Assembly (NCBI RefSeq): GCF_019320115.1
Contig: NC_089595.1
Location: 113,977,162-114,041,161 of the forward strand
Source of the DNA: Miscanthus floridulus
Taxonomy: Eukaryota; Streptophyta; Magnoliopsida; Poales; Poaceae
DNA: 64,000 nt
Reading direction: 5' to 3'
Part shown: in pieces, positions 1 through 11,139 of the stretch
Numbering within the stretch: the first letter of the stretch is position 1
How the letters are laid out: each line of letters opens with the position of its first letter
Notes under the pieces: generated by a model
What the model was told of the DNA's origin: nothing
What the model saw: the letters and a program-made list of their open reading frames with translations, nothing else
Databases searched by the model: none
Made by a program: the position numbers and the translations under genes

Positions 1-748
1 TGCCAACACCATCAAGTGTACACCACCATGTGTATGTGTGTTAGCATTTTCACAATCATTTCCCAAAGGATGTTAGCCACTCAACTTGCCACGCCACTCG
101 ATCCTAGCGACAATGCAAAGTTAGATCACTCGAGTGGCACTAGATGACCGATATGCAAACAAGTTTGCCCCTCTTGATAGTACGGCCATCTATCCTAAAC
201 CCGGTCATAAACTTCTCTACACACCTATGATCGGTGAAATGAAATGCCCTAGGTTATACCTTTGCCTTACGCATTCCATTCCATCTCCTTCAATGTCGAT
301 GCAACACATGCACCAACACGATCAACAATGATATGATCCACTTCATATCATCACATGATCATATTGGTTCATCGATCTTGACTCTACTTGCTCTTCACCG
401 TTGCCATCGTCCATCGGCGCCAAGTCTTGCTCAAGCTTCACCGCCACGCGGTCCATCACTCCAAAGCCTTCGACTTGCCCTTCACGCTTGCAACCGGTCC
501 ATCAAGCCAAGTCTTGTCTTGATCTTCTCCACCTTGATCACATGACTCAATGTCATGTCTCATGTGCATTTAAGCTCCTTCATCATCACATGTGTGAGCT
601 TTGCAACGTCTCCAAGCCATTTTCACCTTCATGGCATATGTTGCTCACACACATGTACCTGTGGACTAATCACCTGTGTATCTCACATAAACACAATTAG
701 TCCACCTAGGTTGTTACTCAATTACCAAAACCAAACAAGGACCTTTCA
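1..748 (+). mobile_element. 3' part of a long LTR, start outside the window
   Basis: This stretch is nearly identical to 20228-20975, which is the last 748 bp of the complete solo LTR at 18666-20975. Both copies end in the same terminal bases (GGACCTTTCA). The bases after 748 are not a primer-binding site, so this copy is either the end of a 3' LTR or another solo LTR inserted into the Copia remnant that follows. Short reading frames here are shadows; none resembles a protein. Confidence 0.85.
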
Positions 749-1856
749 AGAAGTTACTTGGATTCATGTAGCATGTCGTCTCTACTATTGGGGCTCCACC
801 GCCACAGCTTACACCTCAGCTCGATCAGCCTGCCACCACTACAGTGACTCTAGGTTTTCTGCCCAGTGGGCTTCAGAGTCAGGGACAACTAGCTACCATG
901 TTTGCTTCACCTATAGAGTAGGTGTCCCCATGGTTTGCTTCGCTAGTGCCAGCCCAGGATCTTTCCTTCACACCTCTACATGCAAGCTTCACACCGGCTC
1001 AAACTTCATTGATGCTTGTGACTGATACCCCAGTTTCTAGGAGCCTTGGTGCTACATTTAGTGAGTTGATAGGGCAACCTACACCGCCAGAGCTACATGT
1101 CCCTGGTCCTTCCATAGTTTCTCCTATTGCTAGAACTATAGAGATGCTCCCATCATCAGTTGCATCATCAGAGCCACCTACTACAGTCATACCTACAGAG
1201 TCACAGGCCGCACCAATCCCAGATCTGACCTAGACCGCTTCAGTGTCACATCCAGCGATAGAGGGTCAGACTACTCAGAGCTCGAGGTCAGAGGATGATG
1301 CTACCTAGTTCGAGATCGCTCATCGCACCTCAGTGCCCGACTCATCTGCTCTAGCCCTACCGACCGACCCTTAGATTTTGGTGTTTGACACCAAAGGAGG
1401 AGAGGGATCGAGTATGATAGACTTAGGGGGAGCGATATATTTAGGGGGAGCTTATTCATTATATTTGGTTTTTTATGTGTGATACATTATTATGCATTCA
1501 TGTTTACCTTCATGCATTGAACTACATACGTGTGATCGTGATATTTATGTGATAGTGATATTTATGTCATATGTGACATGTGTGCTCTCTACTTTGATCT
1601 TTATATATGTCATGTCACTTGGTTATGCTCATTTGCTTTGCTTCCGTGTTTTACTCCGATGCAAATGAGCTTTATTTTTTGTACTCATGCTTATTTCATA
1701 TCTATTGAGTACATCATGTTAGCTTGGGTCATATAAGCTTGTCTAACTCTTTTGTTCTTATTGTCAAAAGCTTATATGAACCAAGCATATTGAAAAACCT
1801 CATCTCTTTTACATACTCAAGGTTGTATTGTCATCAATAACCAAAAAGGGAGAGAT
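749..1856 (+). mobile_element. 3' internal remnant of a SIRE-like Copia retrotransposon
   Basis: The segment holds broken Pro/Ser/Thr-rich reading frames (for example 922-1233). It is followed by a typical SIRE-type non-coding tail with repeated purine-rich 'agggggagc' motifs near 1424-1450. A polypurine tract (accaaaaagggagagat) ends at 1856, immediately before the LTR that begins TGAAAGCATC at 1857. No reverse transcriptase or integrase is present; the rest of the element lies left of the window or is lost. Confidence 0.7.
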
Positions 1857-3147
1857 TGAAAGCATCTAGGCCCCTAGTTGGGTTTCGGTGATTAATGACA
1901 ATACGAGATTATTATGACTAATATGTATTTTGTAGAGGCAATTAATTTAGGTTATGGTAATGGCAATTAATTGGGCAATCATGGTTGTCATGCCCCTACG
2001 ATGGAAATCATTTTGATTTTCAAAGGATGGACAACAAGGTTAATGATGGAGTAGTTCTAAGTGTCGTTTGGTGTTGAAGAGATAATTAGAGTAGTTTATG
2101 ACTTTGTTTTTCCTTTGGCCGTACTATTAAGGGGGTATGGACTAGTAGCTTGACCTATGTGAGTCTAGTGGGTTAGGTGTGGTGCACACTTGTCAAATCT
2201 AGCACTATGTAGCTCCTAAGCAGCCCTAAGATCAATTGGAGCAAACTTCATTCACATATAATTTTGAGTTGAAAGTGAATAGAGGGTCAAATGTTGACCG
2301 GACGCTGGTTCTAATGTTACCGAACACTATCAGTAGAGTCTGGTCAATTCATTTGTTTAAGCTGAAGTTGTCTAGATGCGACCAGACGCTGAGTGAAAAG
2401 TGACCAGACGCTGGGTGCCAAAGTCTGGTCAACTCCAGTAAAGTTCCAGAGAGGGAGAGAATCATGATCAGACGCGTCCGGTCAGTACTGACCGGACACT
2501 AGTCAATTTACTGTTGATGACCGGACGCTGAACAGCAATGTGATCAAACGCCGGGTGCCAGAGTCTAGTCAACATCATTAAGGTTTCAGAGAGTAGTTTT
2601 CATGACCGGGCGCGTCCGGTCACAACTTAACGGCTCTGTGGCGGGGAGAACTGACTAGAGCATTCGGTCACCTTGACCGGAGCGTCTAGTCACCCCGTAG
2701 AGGCATATAACGGTTCGTTTTGAATGAGGGTATATAAATACTTCCACTATTCATTTGAGGGAGTACTATTGCCCATTTCAACAGCTAAGGAACACCCTTG
2801 AGAGTGCCAAGGAGAGCAAGAGAGTAGTGAGGTGATTGAGATTTGAGAATCCTAGATTAAGGCCTCATTAGTGAAAAGAGAGTAGCAAGTGTGCATCCAC
2901 CCTTCTCATTAGGCTTATTGTGGTCAAGTGAGAGTTCTTATTTGTTACTCTTGGTGATCGCCATCACCTAGACGGCTTGGTGGTGATTGGAAGTTTGGTG
3001 ATCATCCGATAGAGCTTGTGGAAGACCCAACTCAAGTTATGAGCGGTTGTGGGTGATTCACTACGACAGAGTGTCGAAGAATCAACCCATAGAGAGCACT
3101 TGATCCTTGCACGGATCAAGGGAGAGCTACACCCTTGCGTGGGTGCT
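1857..3147 (+). mobile_element. 3' LTR of the SIRE-like Copia, left part
   Basis: The LTR starts with TG directly after a polypurine tract. It carries repeated GACCGGACGC/GCGTCCGGTC-type motifs between about 2290 and 2700 and a TATA-like region near 2730. It is interrupted at 3147/3148 by the Gypsy element; the remainder resumes at 17023. The 5-bp target duplication GTGCT on both sides of the Gypsy element shows the two LTR parts were once contiguous. Confidence 0.8.
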
Positions 3148-3561
3148 TGTCGATGCGGGACCCATAGGATACCCCGCAGGGTAGAAAAAAGATCTAGTCC
3201 AACTAGGATTCTTCCCATATAGTCGTAGTAGTAGAACTATTAGGTAATCCTACTAGGAAATCTCATTATAAACCGACTAGGACTCTGGCCTCCTGACTAT
3301 ATAAAGGAGGGCAGGGCTCCTGAGAGAGAGGACAATGGTACAACACAACACAACACAACACAACACAACACATTACAATCAATCCAACGCAAAGGCTAAC
3401 GCCGACTGGACGTAAGGTTATTACTCGATCTACGATCGAGGGCCTGAACCAGTATAAATTGACTGTCTCTTGCGTTAACCATCGAGTTCAGCATACGCCG
3501 AAGCCCGAACATACTGCCCCGGGTACCCCCATGGCAGGCTATCAGTGGTGAAACATCGACA
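3148..3561 (+). repeat. 5' LTR of the Gypsy element
   Basis: It runs from TGTCGATGCG to ..AACATCGACA. A TATA box (TATATAAAG) lies near 3297-3305, and an ACAAC pentanucleotide repeat at about 3342-3372 is longer here than in the 3' LTR. Most differences from the 3' LTR are C/T or G/A transitions. Confidence 0.95.
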
Positions 3562-3563
3562 GC

Positions 3564-3581
3564 TGGCGCGCCAGATAGGGG
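3564..3581 (+). other. Primer-binding site of the Gypsy element
   Basis: TGGCGCGCCAGATAGGGG lies two bases after the 5' LTR. This GC-rich sequence is the type of tRNA primer site usual in Tat-lineage plant Gypsy elements. It differs from the initiator-tRNA type (TGGTATCAGAG) seen at 40820. The exact tRNA was not determined. Confidence 0.75.
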
Positions 3582-3610
3582 ATTTCGGCGACTTTGCTTC
3601 CGAGAGCTCG

Positions 3611-6600
3611 ATGGACCTCGACAACATGATTTTCCCGACGGGATCAACTTTCATCTTTGGCTCATGGATCTGCGAGGCAGATAACAACGGCAAGCTTCAA
3701 AGCCATCTCCTCGAAGATTTAGATCATCTAAAAGAAGTTCCTATTCCAACGACTACAACGGATCAGCTCACCAGAAGATTCGCGCAGCTCATAGTATCCG
3801 AATCAAATCGGATTTCACGACCACTCGTATCCGATTCGAATTCAAGCTCCAAAGCGAAGTTTTATCAGAGTGTTTTCCAGAAACCGAGTTCTTTTTTGGC
3901 AAGATTCCAGAACACAACCCAAAACAACTCAGATTACCCCCAGAATTCTCTCAAGAAGTCGAGTTCTTCTCCATTTGGGCTCGACAACATGACAAGATCC
4001 TATCAAAGACAGGTCAAAAGATTTTTCAATCCAAGATTCGGGATACCACTGACAGGAGCTCAGGAGGGCCTCGTGCTAACGATAACATCGCGGGACTGTA
4101 TCATCCACTGGCCGGATTCCGTTCCTAAAGGTAGCAGAACCCAACTAGTCGGCACGACAACAACAGCTATTTTACCTTACCAAGAAGGAGACTCGATCTG
4201 CGACACCGAGGCATCCACTAAAGTTATCAGCGACTCCGACAGTATGAAAACTAACGCCAATAACAGAACGACTCATGCGCTAGAAGTGTTCATGGTTCGA
4301 CAACCACGGTCACCATTAAATCCCCCGGAAGCACCCGATGTTAGATCATCAGATGAATCAGAATCCAACATATCACCCTTTGCCCAGGGCTACGACGGAG
4401 AAACAGATAGTCAGAAACAAGCTAGAGAAAGAAAAAACAAGTTGAAGCAAGGGCGCCAACACCATGCTAGGCAGCGCAGGGAAGCTTGGACCAGATACGA
4501 GTCAGAATTGGATGAGTACAATAGAAGAAAATCACAACGAGAAGTCGAAGGGAGACGCACGGTGAATACGCCTTACGATAAGATTCGAGAAGCATTAGAA
4601 GAACTCGGAGCAACTTCGCATCCTGGCGAGAAGTATGAACAGCTCCAGGACTTGCTCCGATCGACAATCCCGAGAACACATGAAGAGAAAGCTCGATCAA
4701 GACTACCCGCCAGATCAACAACCCACCGGCAAGAAGATCAAAATCAAAGGAAATCTGTCTTCGAAAGACTTGGGCCGGGTGGAAGCCATGATGGAGGAAG
4801 TAGGAAGGAACATAATCAAGGCCACCGATTTAAACAACTAAGGAAGACTAGGAGCAGGGTTCCTACCCAGACAACCTCGCAAAATTGTTCCCATCAGAAC
4901 GACAGTTGGCCAGAGGAAGGCACTGAATCTGAATTCAAAGAAACCAAGGCTCACGACAGGTTCCCCTATTTCGCGAACAGGCTCGCATTGGTGCGATTAC
5001 CTCACAAATTCAAACCATCTAATCACTCCAAGTATGATGGCAAGACCGAACCAAAGCAATGGCTCAGAATATATTCACAATCAATTGAACTAGCCGGAGG
5101 AGACGACGATATCAAAGCCCTCTTCTTCCCCATGGCACTAGAGGCCATGCCCCTCCAATGGTTCGATAAACTAAATCCAGGATCTATTAGAAATTGGGAG
5201 GATTTGCAGAGAGCGTTTTGTGAGAACTTCACAGGAATCATTACACACCCAATCACTCATGCAGAACTAAAAGGACTCAAGCAAAAGGGAGGTGAAAGTC
5301 TCAGAAACTATTATCGGCGATTCGGCGAACTACGAGCTCAAGTGCATGACATAACCGAACGAGAAGTAATTGAAGCTTTTTCTCACGGAATCATGGCCAG
5401 ATGGCAATTTCAAGACTTCTGCAAAGAAAATCCGAGAAACAATGAAGAATTCAGACGTACAGTAGAAAAGATGATTACTGCAGAAGAAAAAACACGAGAG
5501 AGGTTCTCGGACAGAAACAACCAAGACAACCCGGACAGGCAAAATCAACGAAATAGCAGACATCAAGAAAGAAAACGTAGACTAGACAATACTGTGGCAA
5601 TGGCCGAGAAATCAAAGAAATTTCCCAAACCAAGAAGATATGATGACATTGAAAACATACGTTGCCCATTGCACCCTGGTGGGAGGCACACTATCGGAAA
5701 TTGCTACACTTTCAATGATCGATACACAAGAAAAGATAGTAAGGAAAACACTAAAGAGGACAATCAGAAGAGAGAAGAAGACAACCACGAGGACAAAGGA
5801 TTCCAAAAACCTAGGGGAACAGTAGCAGTGATTTTCTCAGGGGCTTCGGATTGCAGAAGCAAACATCAAGAAAAACTAGCACTGCGGACCATTATGACAG
5901 CAGAACCGGCTACACCAAGATACCTCAATTGGTCACAGTATCCTATCCAATTTACCAGAGAAGACCAATGGACTAGCGTGGGAAACGCAGGCCATTATCC
6001 ATTGGTTCTGGATCCGACTATTGCTGGTATGACCGTCACCAAAGTACTAATCGATGGAGGAGCTAGGCTTAACATCATCTTTTCAGAAACTCTAAGGAAA
6101 ATGGGGCTACAACTCGCCGGGATGATTACGCCAATAAGCACACCTTTTTACAGAATAGTACCCGGCAAAGCAGCCATGCCTCTCGGACAAATTACTTTAC
6201 CTGTTACCTTAGGAACTCCTTCAAACTACCGAACAGAGTTTATCAAATTTGAAGTCGCCGATTTTGATTCATCATATCATCCAATCCTTGGACGTCCAGC
6301 ACTAGCCAAATTCATGGCAATACCACATTACCCGTACTTACTACTTAAGATGCCAGGACCCAACGGTATCCTCTCCCTTCAAAGCAATTTAAAGCGCGCT
6401 TTTGACTGCGACGTTCAGGTGATCTAGATCGCAGCTAAAGTGCAAGCCGATAATGGAAGAAAAGAAATAGCCGCAATCACTGCAGAAACAAGCCAAGAAG
6501 AATTAGAAATACTGGCTAAGAAGCCCAGCATCATCACACCGCCAAAAGAAGCCGACGTCAAGCAAATCGACTTAGGCACAGGCGATACCTCCAAGACAGC

Positions 6601-9600
6601 AACTATCAGTGCTCACCTCTCGGCAAAATAGGAACTCGCGCTCACCAACTTTCTTCGGGACAACAAAGATATCTTCGCTTGGAAGCCAGCCGACATGCCA
6701 GGAGTCCCAAGGGAGTTGGCTGAGCACAGAATCGATGTTAACAAAAGCTCCAAACCTGTAAAACAACGGCTACGACGATTCTCACCCGACAAGAAGGCAG
6801 CAATTAAAAAGGAAATAACAAAACTAATGGCAGCCGGATTCATCAAGGAGATCCTACATCCAGATTGGCTAGCAAACCCGGTCCTTGTACAGAAGAAAAA
6901 CACGGACGAGTGGCGTATGTGCCTCAATTACACAGATCTCAACAAACATTGCCCAAAAGATCTGTTCGGGCTATCACGCATTGACCAGATAGTTGACTCG
7001 ACAGCAGGATCTGCGTTATTATCTTTTCTCGATTGCTATTCAGGATATCACCAGATCGCACTAAAAGAAGAAGACCAGAGCAAGACATCTTTCATCACCC
7101 CGTTTGGTGCCTACTGCTACAAGACCATGTCGTTTGGACTAAAGAACGCTGGTGCCACGTACCAAAGAGCTATCCAGACTTGCCTCGGGAATCAAATCGG
7201 TGAAAATGTGGAGGCATACGTGGACGATGTGGTGGTAAAAACAAAGAACCCAGACACTCTAATTGAAGATTTAAAGCAAACATTCGAAAACTTGAAGAAA
7301 TGGAGATGGAAATTGAACCCAAATAAATGTGTATTTGGAGTTCCCTCAGGACAACTACTCGGATTTTTGGTCAGTCAGCGCGGAATCGAAGCCAGCACCA
7401 AGCAAATTCGAGCTATAACAGAAATGGGCCCACCTAGAAGTGTCAAAGATGTTCAGAAACTAACAGGATGCATGGCGGCCCTCAACCGTTTCATATCAAG
7501 ACTCGGCGAAAAAGGGTTACCCTTCTTTAAACTACTAAAGAAAACAGACAAGTTCGAGTGGACAATGGAGGCCGACGAAGCTTTCAGAAAACTTAAAGAA
7601 TACCTCACTTCATCACCTATCCTGACACCTCCGAAGAAAGATGAAGATATGATGCTATATATCGCGGTAACTCCTACCATAATCAGCACAGCAATAGTCA
7701 TAGAAAGAGAAGAACAATGGCACGTGTATAAAGTGCAGCGTCCAGTATACTACATCAGCGAAGTACTGTCAGAATCCAAAACCCGGTACCCGCATGTACA
7801 AAAACTACTCTACGCCCTACTCATTACCTCACAGAAACTTCGCCACTATTTCGAAAGCCACAAGATTACCGTAGTGACAGATTTTCCACTCGGAGACATC
7901 CTACACAATAAAGACGCCACAGGGCGCATATCCAAATGGGCAGTTGAAATTGGAGCTCTTGACATCAATTTCACCCCACGGAAAGCAATCAAATCTCAAG
8001 CCCTCGCCGATTTCGTGGCCGAATGGACAGAGATTCAACAACCCTTATCAGATACAATCCTAGACCACTGGAAGATGTACTTTGATGGATCACTCAAACT
8101 AGGCGGAGCCGGTGCAGGCGTTCTCCTCATTTCTCCAGAAGGAAAACAACTCAAGTACGTCCTTCAGATATTATGGCAAGCTACAAATAACGAAGCAGAA
8201 TATGAAGCCCTCATCCACGGGCTACGAGTCGCGATTACCCTCAGAATAAAAAGACTACTCGTATACGGCGATTCAGCAGTGGTCATCAACCAAGTCAACA
8301 AAGATTAGGACTGCACCAAAGAAAACATGGGTGCTTATTGTGCTGAAATATGGAAACTTGAAAAACACTTCCAAGGATTAGAAATTTTACACGTCCTACG
8401 CGATTCCAACATTGCAGCAGATGTCCTTGCCAAGCTCGGATCAGACAGAGCAAAGGTTCCACCCAGCGTATTCATAGAAGAGCTATCAGTTCCCTCTATC
8501 AAACAACCCGGTGAAACAACACATGAAATTCAGGCTAAAAGCGTTCAGATCTTGATAATCAACACTTCATGGACTCAAGTTTTCATTGACTATATCAAAG
8601 AAAACAAATTACCAGCAGATAAGGTACAATCCACCCAAGTTGCTCGCAGAAGCAAAAACTACGTTCTAGTAGGAGATAAACTTTACAGAAGAGCAGCATC
8701 ATCAGGAGTACTCCTAAAATGTGTCTCATTTGAAGAAGGTAAAGAGATCCTAGACGAAATACACTCAAGTTGCTGTGGAAATCATGCCGCTTCAAGGACA
8801 CTAGTTGGCAAAGCATTTCGCACTGGATTCTACTGGCCAACCGCTTTGAAAGACGCAGAAGAGCTTGCCAGAAAATGCAAAAGTTGCCAAATGTTTGCAA
8901 GACAAGCCCATGTACCAGCTCACAATCTTATCTGCATCCCACCCGCTTGGCCTTTTTCCTGCTGGGGGCTAGATCAAGTAGGACCCCTGAAAAAAGCAAA
9001 AGGCGGCTTCGAGTACATCTTTGTAGCAATCGACAAGTTCACCAAGTGGATCGAATACAAACCACTAGCGAAATACAGCGCAACCAAAGCAGTCGAGTTC
9101 ATCCAAGACATTACGCACTGCTTCGGCATGCCCAATCAAATCATCATAGACCTAGGCTCCCCTTTCACAGCTATAGAATTCAAGAGCTAGGCACAAGACT
9201 GTGGTTTCAGTATAGACTATGCGTCTGTTGCACATCCAGAGGCCAACGGACAAGTAGAAAGGGCTAATGGACTCATACTAGCTGGATTAAAGCCAAGATT
9301 ATACGAAGAACTAGTGGACTATGGGTCCAAATGGATTGAAGAATTATCGAAAGTAGTATGGGGACTATGAACTCAAATAAGCAGAGCAACAGGCTACTCA
9401 CCTTTCTTCCTAGTTTATGGGTCAGAGGCCGTACTACCTGCCGACTTGATCTGGACATCCCCAAAGATAGAGCAATACGATGAAGGAGAAGCGGAACACA
9501 CAAGAAGATTAGAACTCGACAGCTCAGAAGAAATCAGAGTAAACGCTACCCTCCAATCAGCCAGATACCTACAAGGTTTAAGACGGCATTACAACAAGAG

Positions 9601-9808
9601 CACCCAACCTCGATCACTACAAGTCGGAGACTTAGTACTAAGAAGGATACAAAAGACTAATGGACGACATAAGCTACTCAGTCCATGGGAAGGCCCGTTC
9701 ATCGTCACAAAAGTCACCGAACCAGGCACATACAAGTTAATGACCGAAGATGGAAAAGAAGTCAGCAATACATGGCACATCAGCCAGCTAAGAAGATTCT
9801 ATGCGTAA
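3611..9808 (+). pseudogene. Gypsy gag-pol polyprotein with five in-frame stops
   Basis: One frame runs from the first sensible ATG at 3611 to the stop after 9808 without a frameshift, broken by stops at about 6425 (TAG), 6629 (TAG), 8306 (TAG), 9188 (TAG) and 9367 (TGA). The order is: variable acidic/basic N-terminus; gag core (about 4985-5260, with KYDGKTEPKQWL and ALEAMPLQWF); Cys/His segment near 5660; aspartic protease with LIDGGARLNII (about 6047); reverse transcriptase (about 6800-7450, LSFLDCYSGYHQI and catalytic YVDDVVVK near 7217); RNase H (YFDGS near 8078, then HVLRDSN); integrase with a degenerate HHCC finger (about 8760-8900) and DDE core whose second acidic residue survives in a mutated IIIDLGSPF. 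There is no chromodomain. Each stop is one transition away from a family-typical codon (CAG, TGG or CGA), which suggests decay by deamination of methylated cytosine. Gag up to 6424 could still be made. Confidence 0.93.
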
Positions 9809-9981
9809 AAACAACTCAAGAAAAAACAGATATGCAAGCCACAAGGGACCTACTTTCACAATCAACGAAAGACAATACTCTTCAACAACATATGTATTAG
9901 TTTATACTCATGATCAATAAAAGATGATATTCATCCACAGCATGTCTTGTCATGACTTCCAACGAGTTGTTTTTCCGAAAT

Positions 9982-10755
9982 AAAAAGCAAAATGGCTGAA
10001 AACATGCCTGAGCATTCCGGCCGAGAGCAAAATAGCTGAAAAAACGCTTGAGCCCGCCGATGAGGGTAGCTAAAAGCTAACACCCGAAACAAAAAGCAAA
10101 ATGGCTGAAAACATGCCTGAGCATTCCGGCCGAGAGCAAAATAGCTGAAAAAACGCTTGAGCCCGCCGATGAGGGTAGCTAAAAGCTAACACCCAAAACA
10201 AAAAGCAAAATGGCTGAAAACATGCCTGAGCATTCCGGCCGAGAGCAAAATAGCTGAAAAAACGCTTGAGCCCACCGATGAGGGTAGCTAAAAGCTAACA
10301 CCCAAAACAAAAAGCAAAATGGCTGAAAACATGCCTGAGCATTCCGGCCGAGAGTAAAATAGCTGAAAAAAACGCTTGAGCCCGCTGATGAGGGTAGCTA
10401 AAAGCTAACACCCGAAACAAAAAGCAAAATGGCTGAAAACATGCCTGAGCATTCCGGCCGAGAGCAAAATAGCTGAAAAAAAAACGCTTGAGCCCGCCGA
10501 TGAGGGTAGCTAAAAGCTAACACCCAAAACAAAAAGCAAAATGGCTGAAAACATGCCTAAGCATTCCGCCCGAGAGCAAAATAGCTGAAAAAACGCTTGA
10601 GCCCGCCGATGAGGGTAGCTAAAAGCTAACACCCGAAACAAAAAGCAAAATGGCTGAAAACATGCCTGAGCATCCCGGCCAAGGGCAAAATAGCTGAAAA
10701 AACGCTTGAACTCGCCAATGAGGGTAGCTAAAAGCTAACAAAAAGCAAATTGGCT
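9982..10755 (+). repeat. Tandem repeat block, ~109-bp unit, seven full copies plus a partial
   Basis: Units start with AAAAAGCAAAATGGCTGAAA at about 9982, 10091, 10200, 10309, 10419, 10531 and 10640, with a partial eighth at 10740. Spacing is 109-112 bp except the last (100). Each unit contains two related half-motifs (GGCTGAAAA.. and TAGCTGAAAA..) and a short inverted repeat (TAGCTAAAAGCTA). The block is non-coding and lies between pol and the antisense gene, a place where Tat-type elements often carry satellites. Confidence 0.95.
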
Positions 10756-11139
10756 GAGTCGACCGAAATTTCAACTTCAAAAGACCCTCCAGCACTTCGT
10801 TCCAAAAAGCAAGAGGCTCGGGGGCTACATCCAGACAGGAATACTTTTTCCTCAGGAAAGCACAAGCGCCACTCAAGAAAGCACTCGGATACCGAGTCAT
10901 AGCATGGACAAAGCACTCGACGGATCACAAAGGAAAGAAGAAAAGAAAAGTACTCGACAAATCGAGGGGCCTCGTCAGAATAACGCACAGAGTTGTCTTA
11001 CGGAGCAGAGACGGGAACAAGACAAGGTACTCAGCAAGTCAAGTAACTTCAACCGCACCCAGGCAAAGAATACATCGACAAAGATAAAGAATATTCATTT
11101 AAAAAGAAGTGTAATATTACAAGAGGACGCTCAGTCGAG

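Noticed and set aside
3545..3610. Gag start within the 5' LTR
   Set aside because: The frame is open there only from a GTG inside the LTR; the first ATG in frame is at 3611, after the primer-binding site.
9982..10755. Regularly spaced repeats resembling a CRISPR array
   Set aside because: Units are contiguous 109-bp tandem copies without unique spacers, inside a plant retrotransposon.
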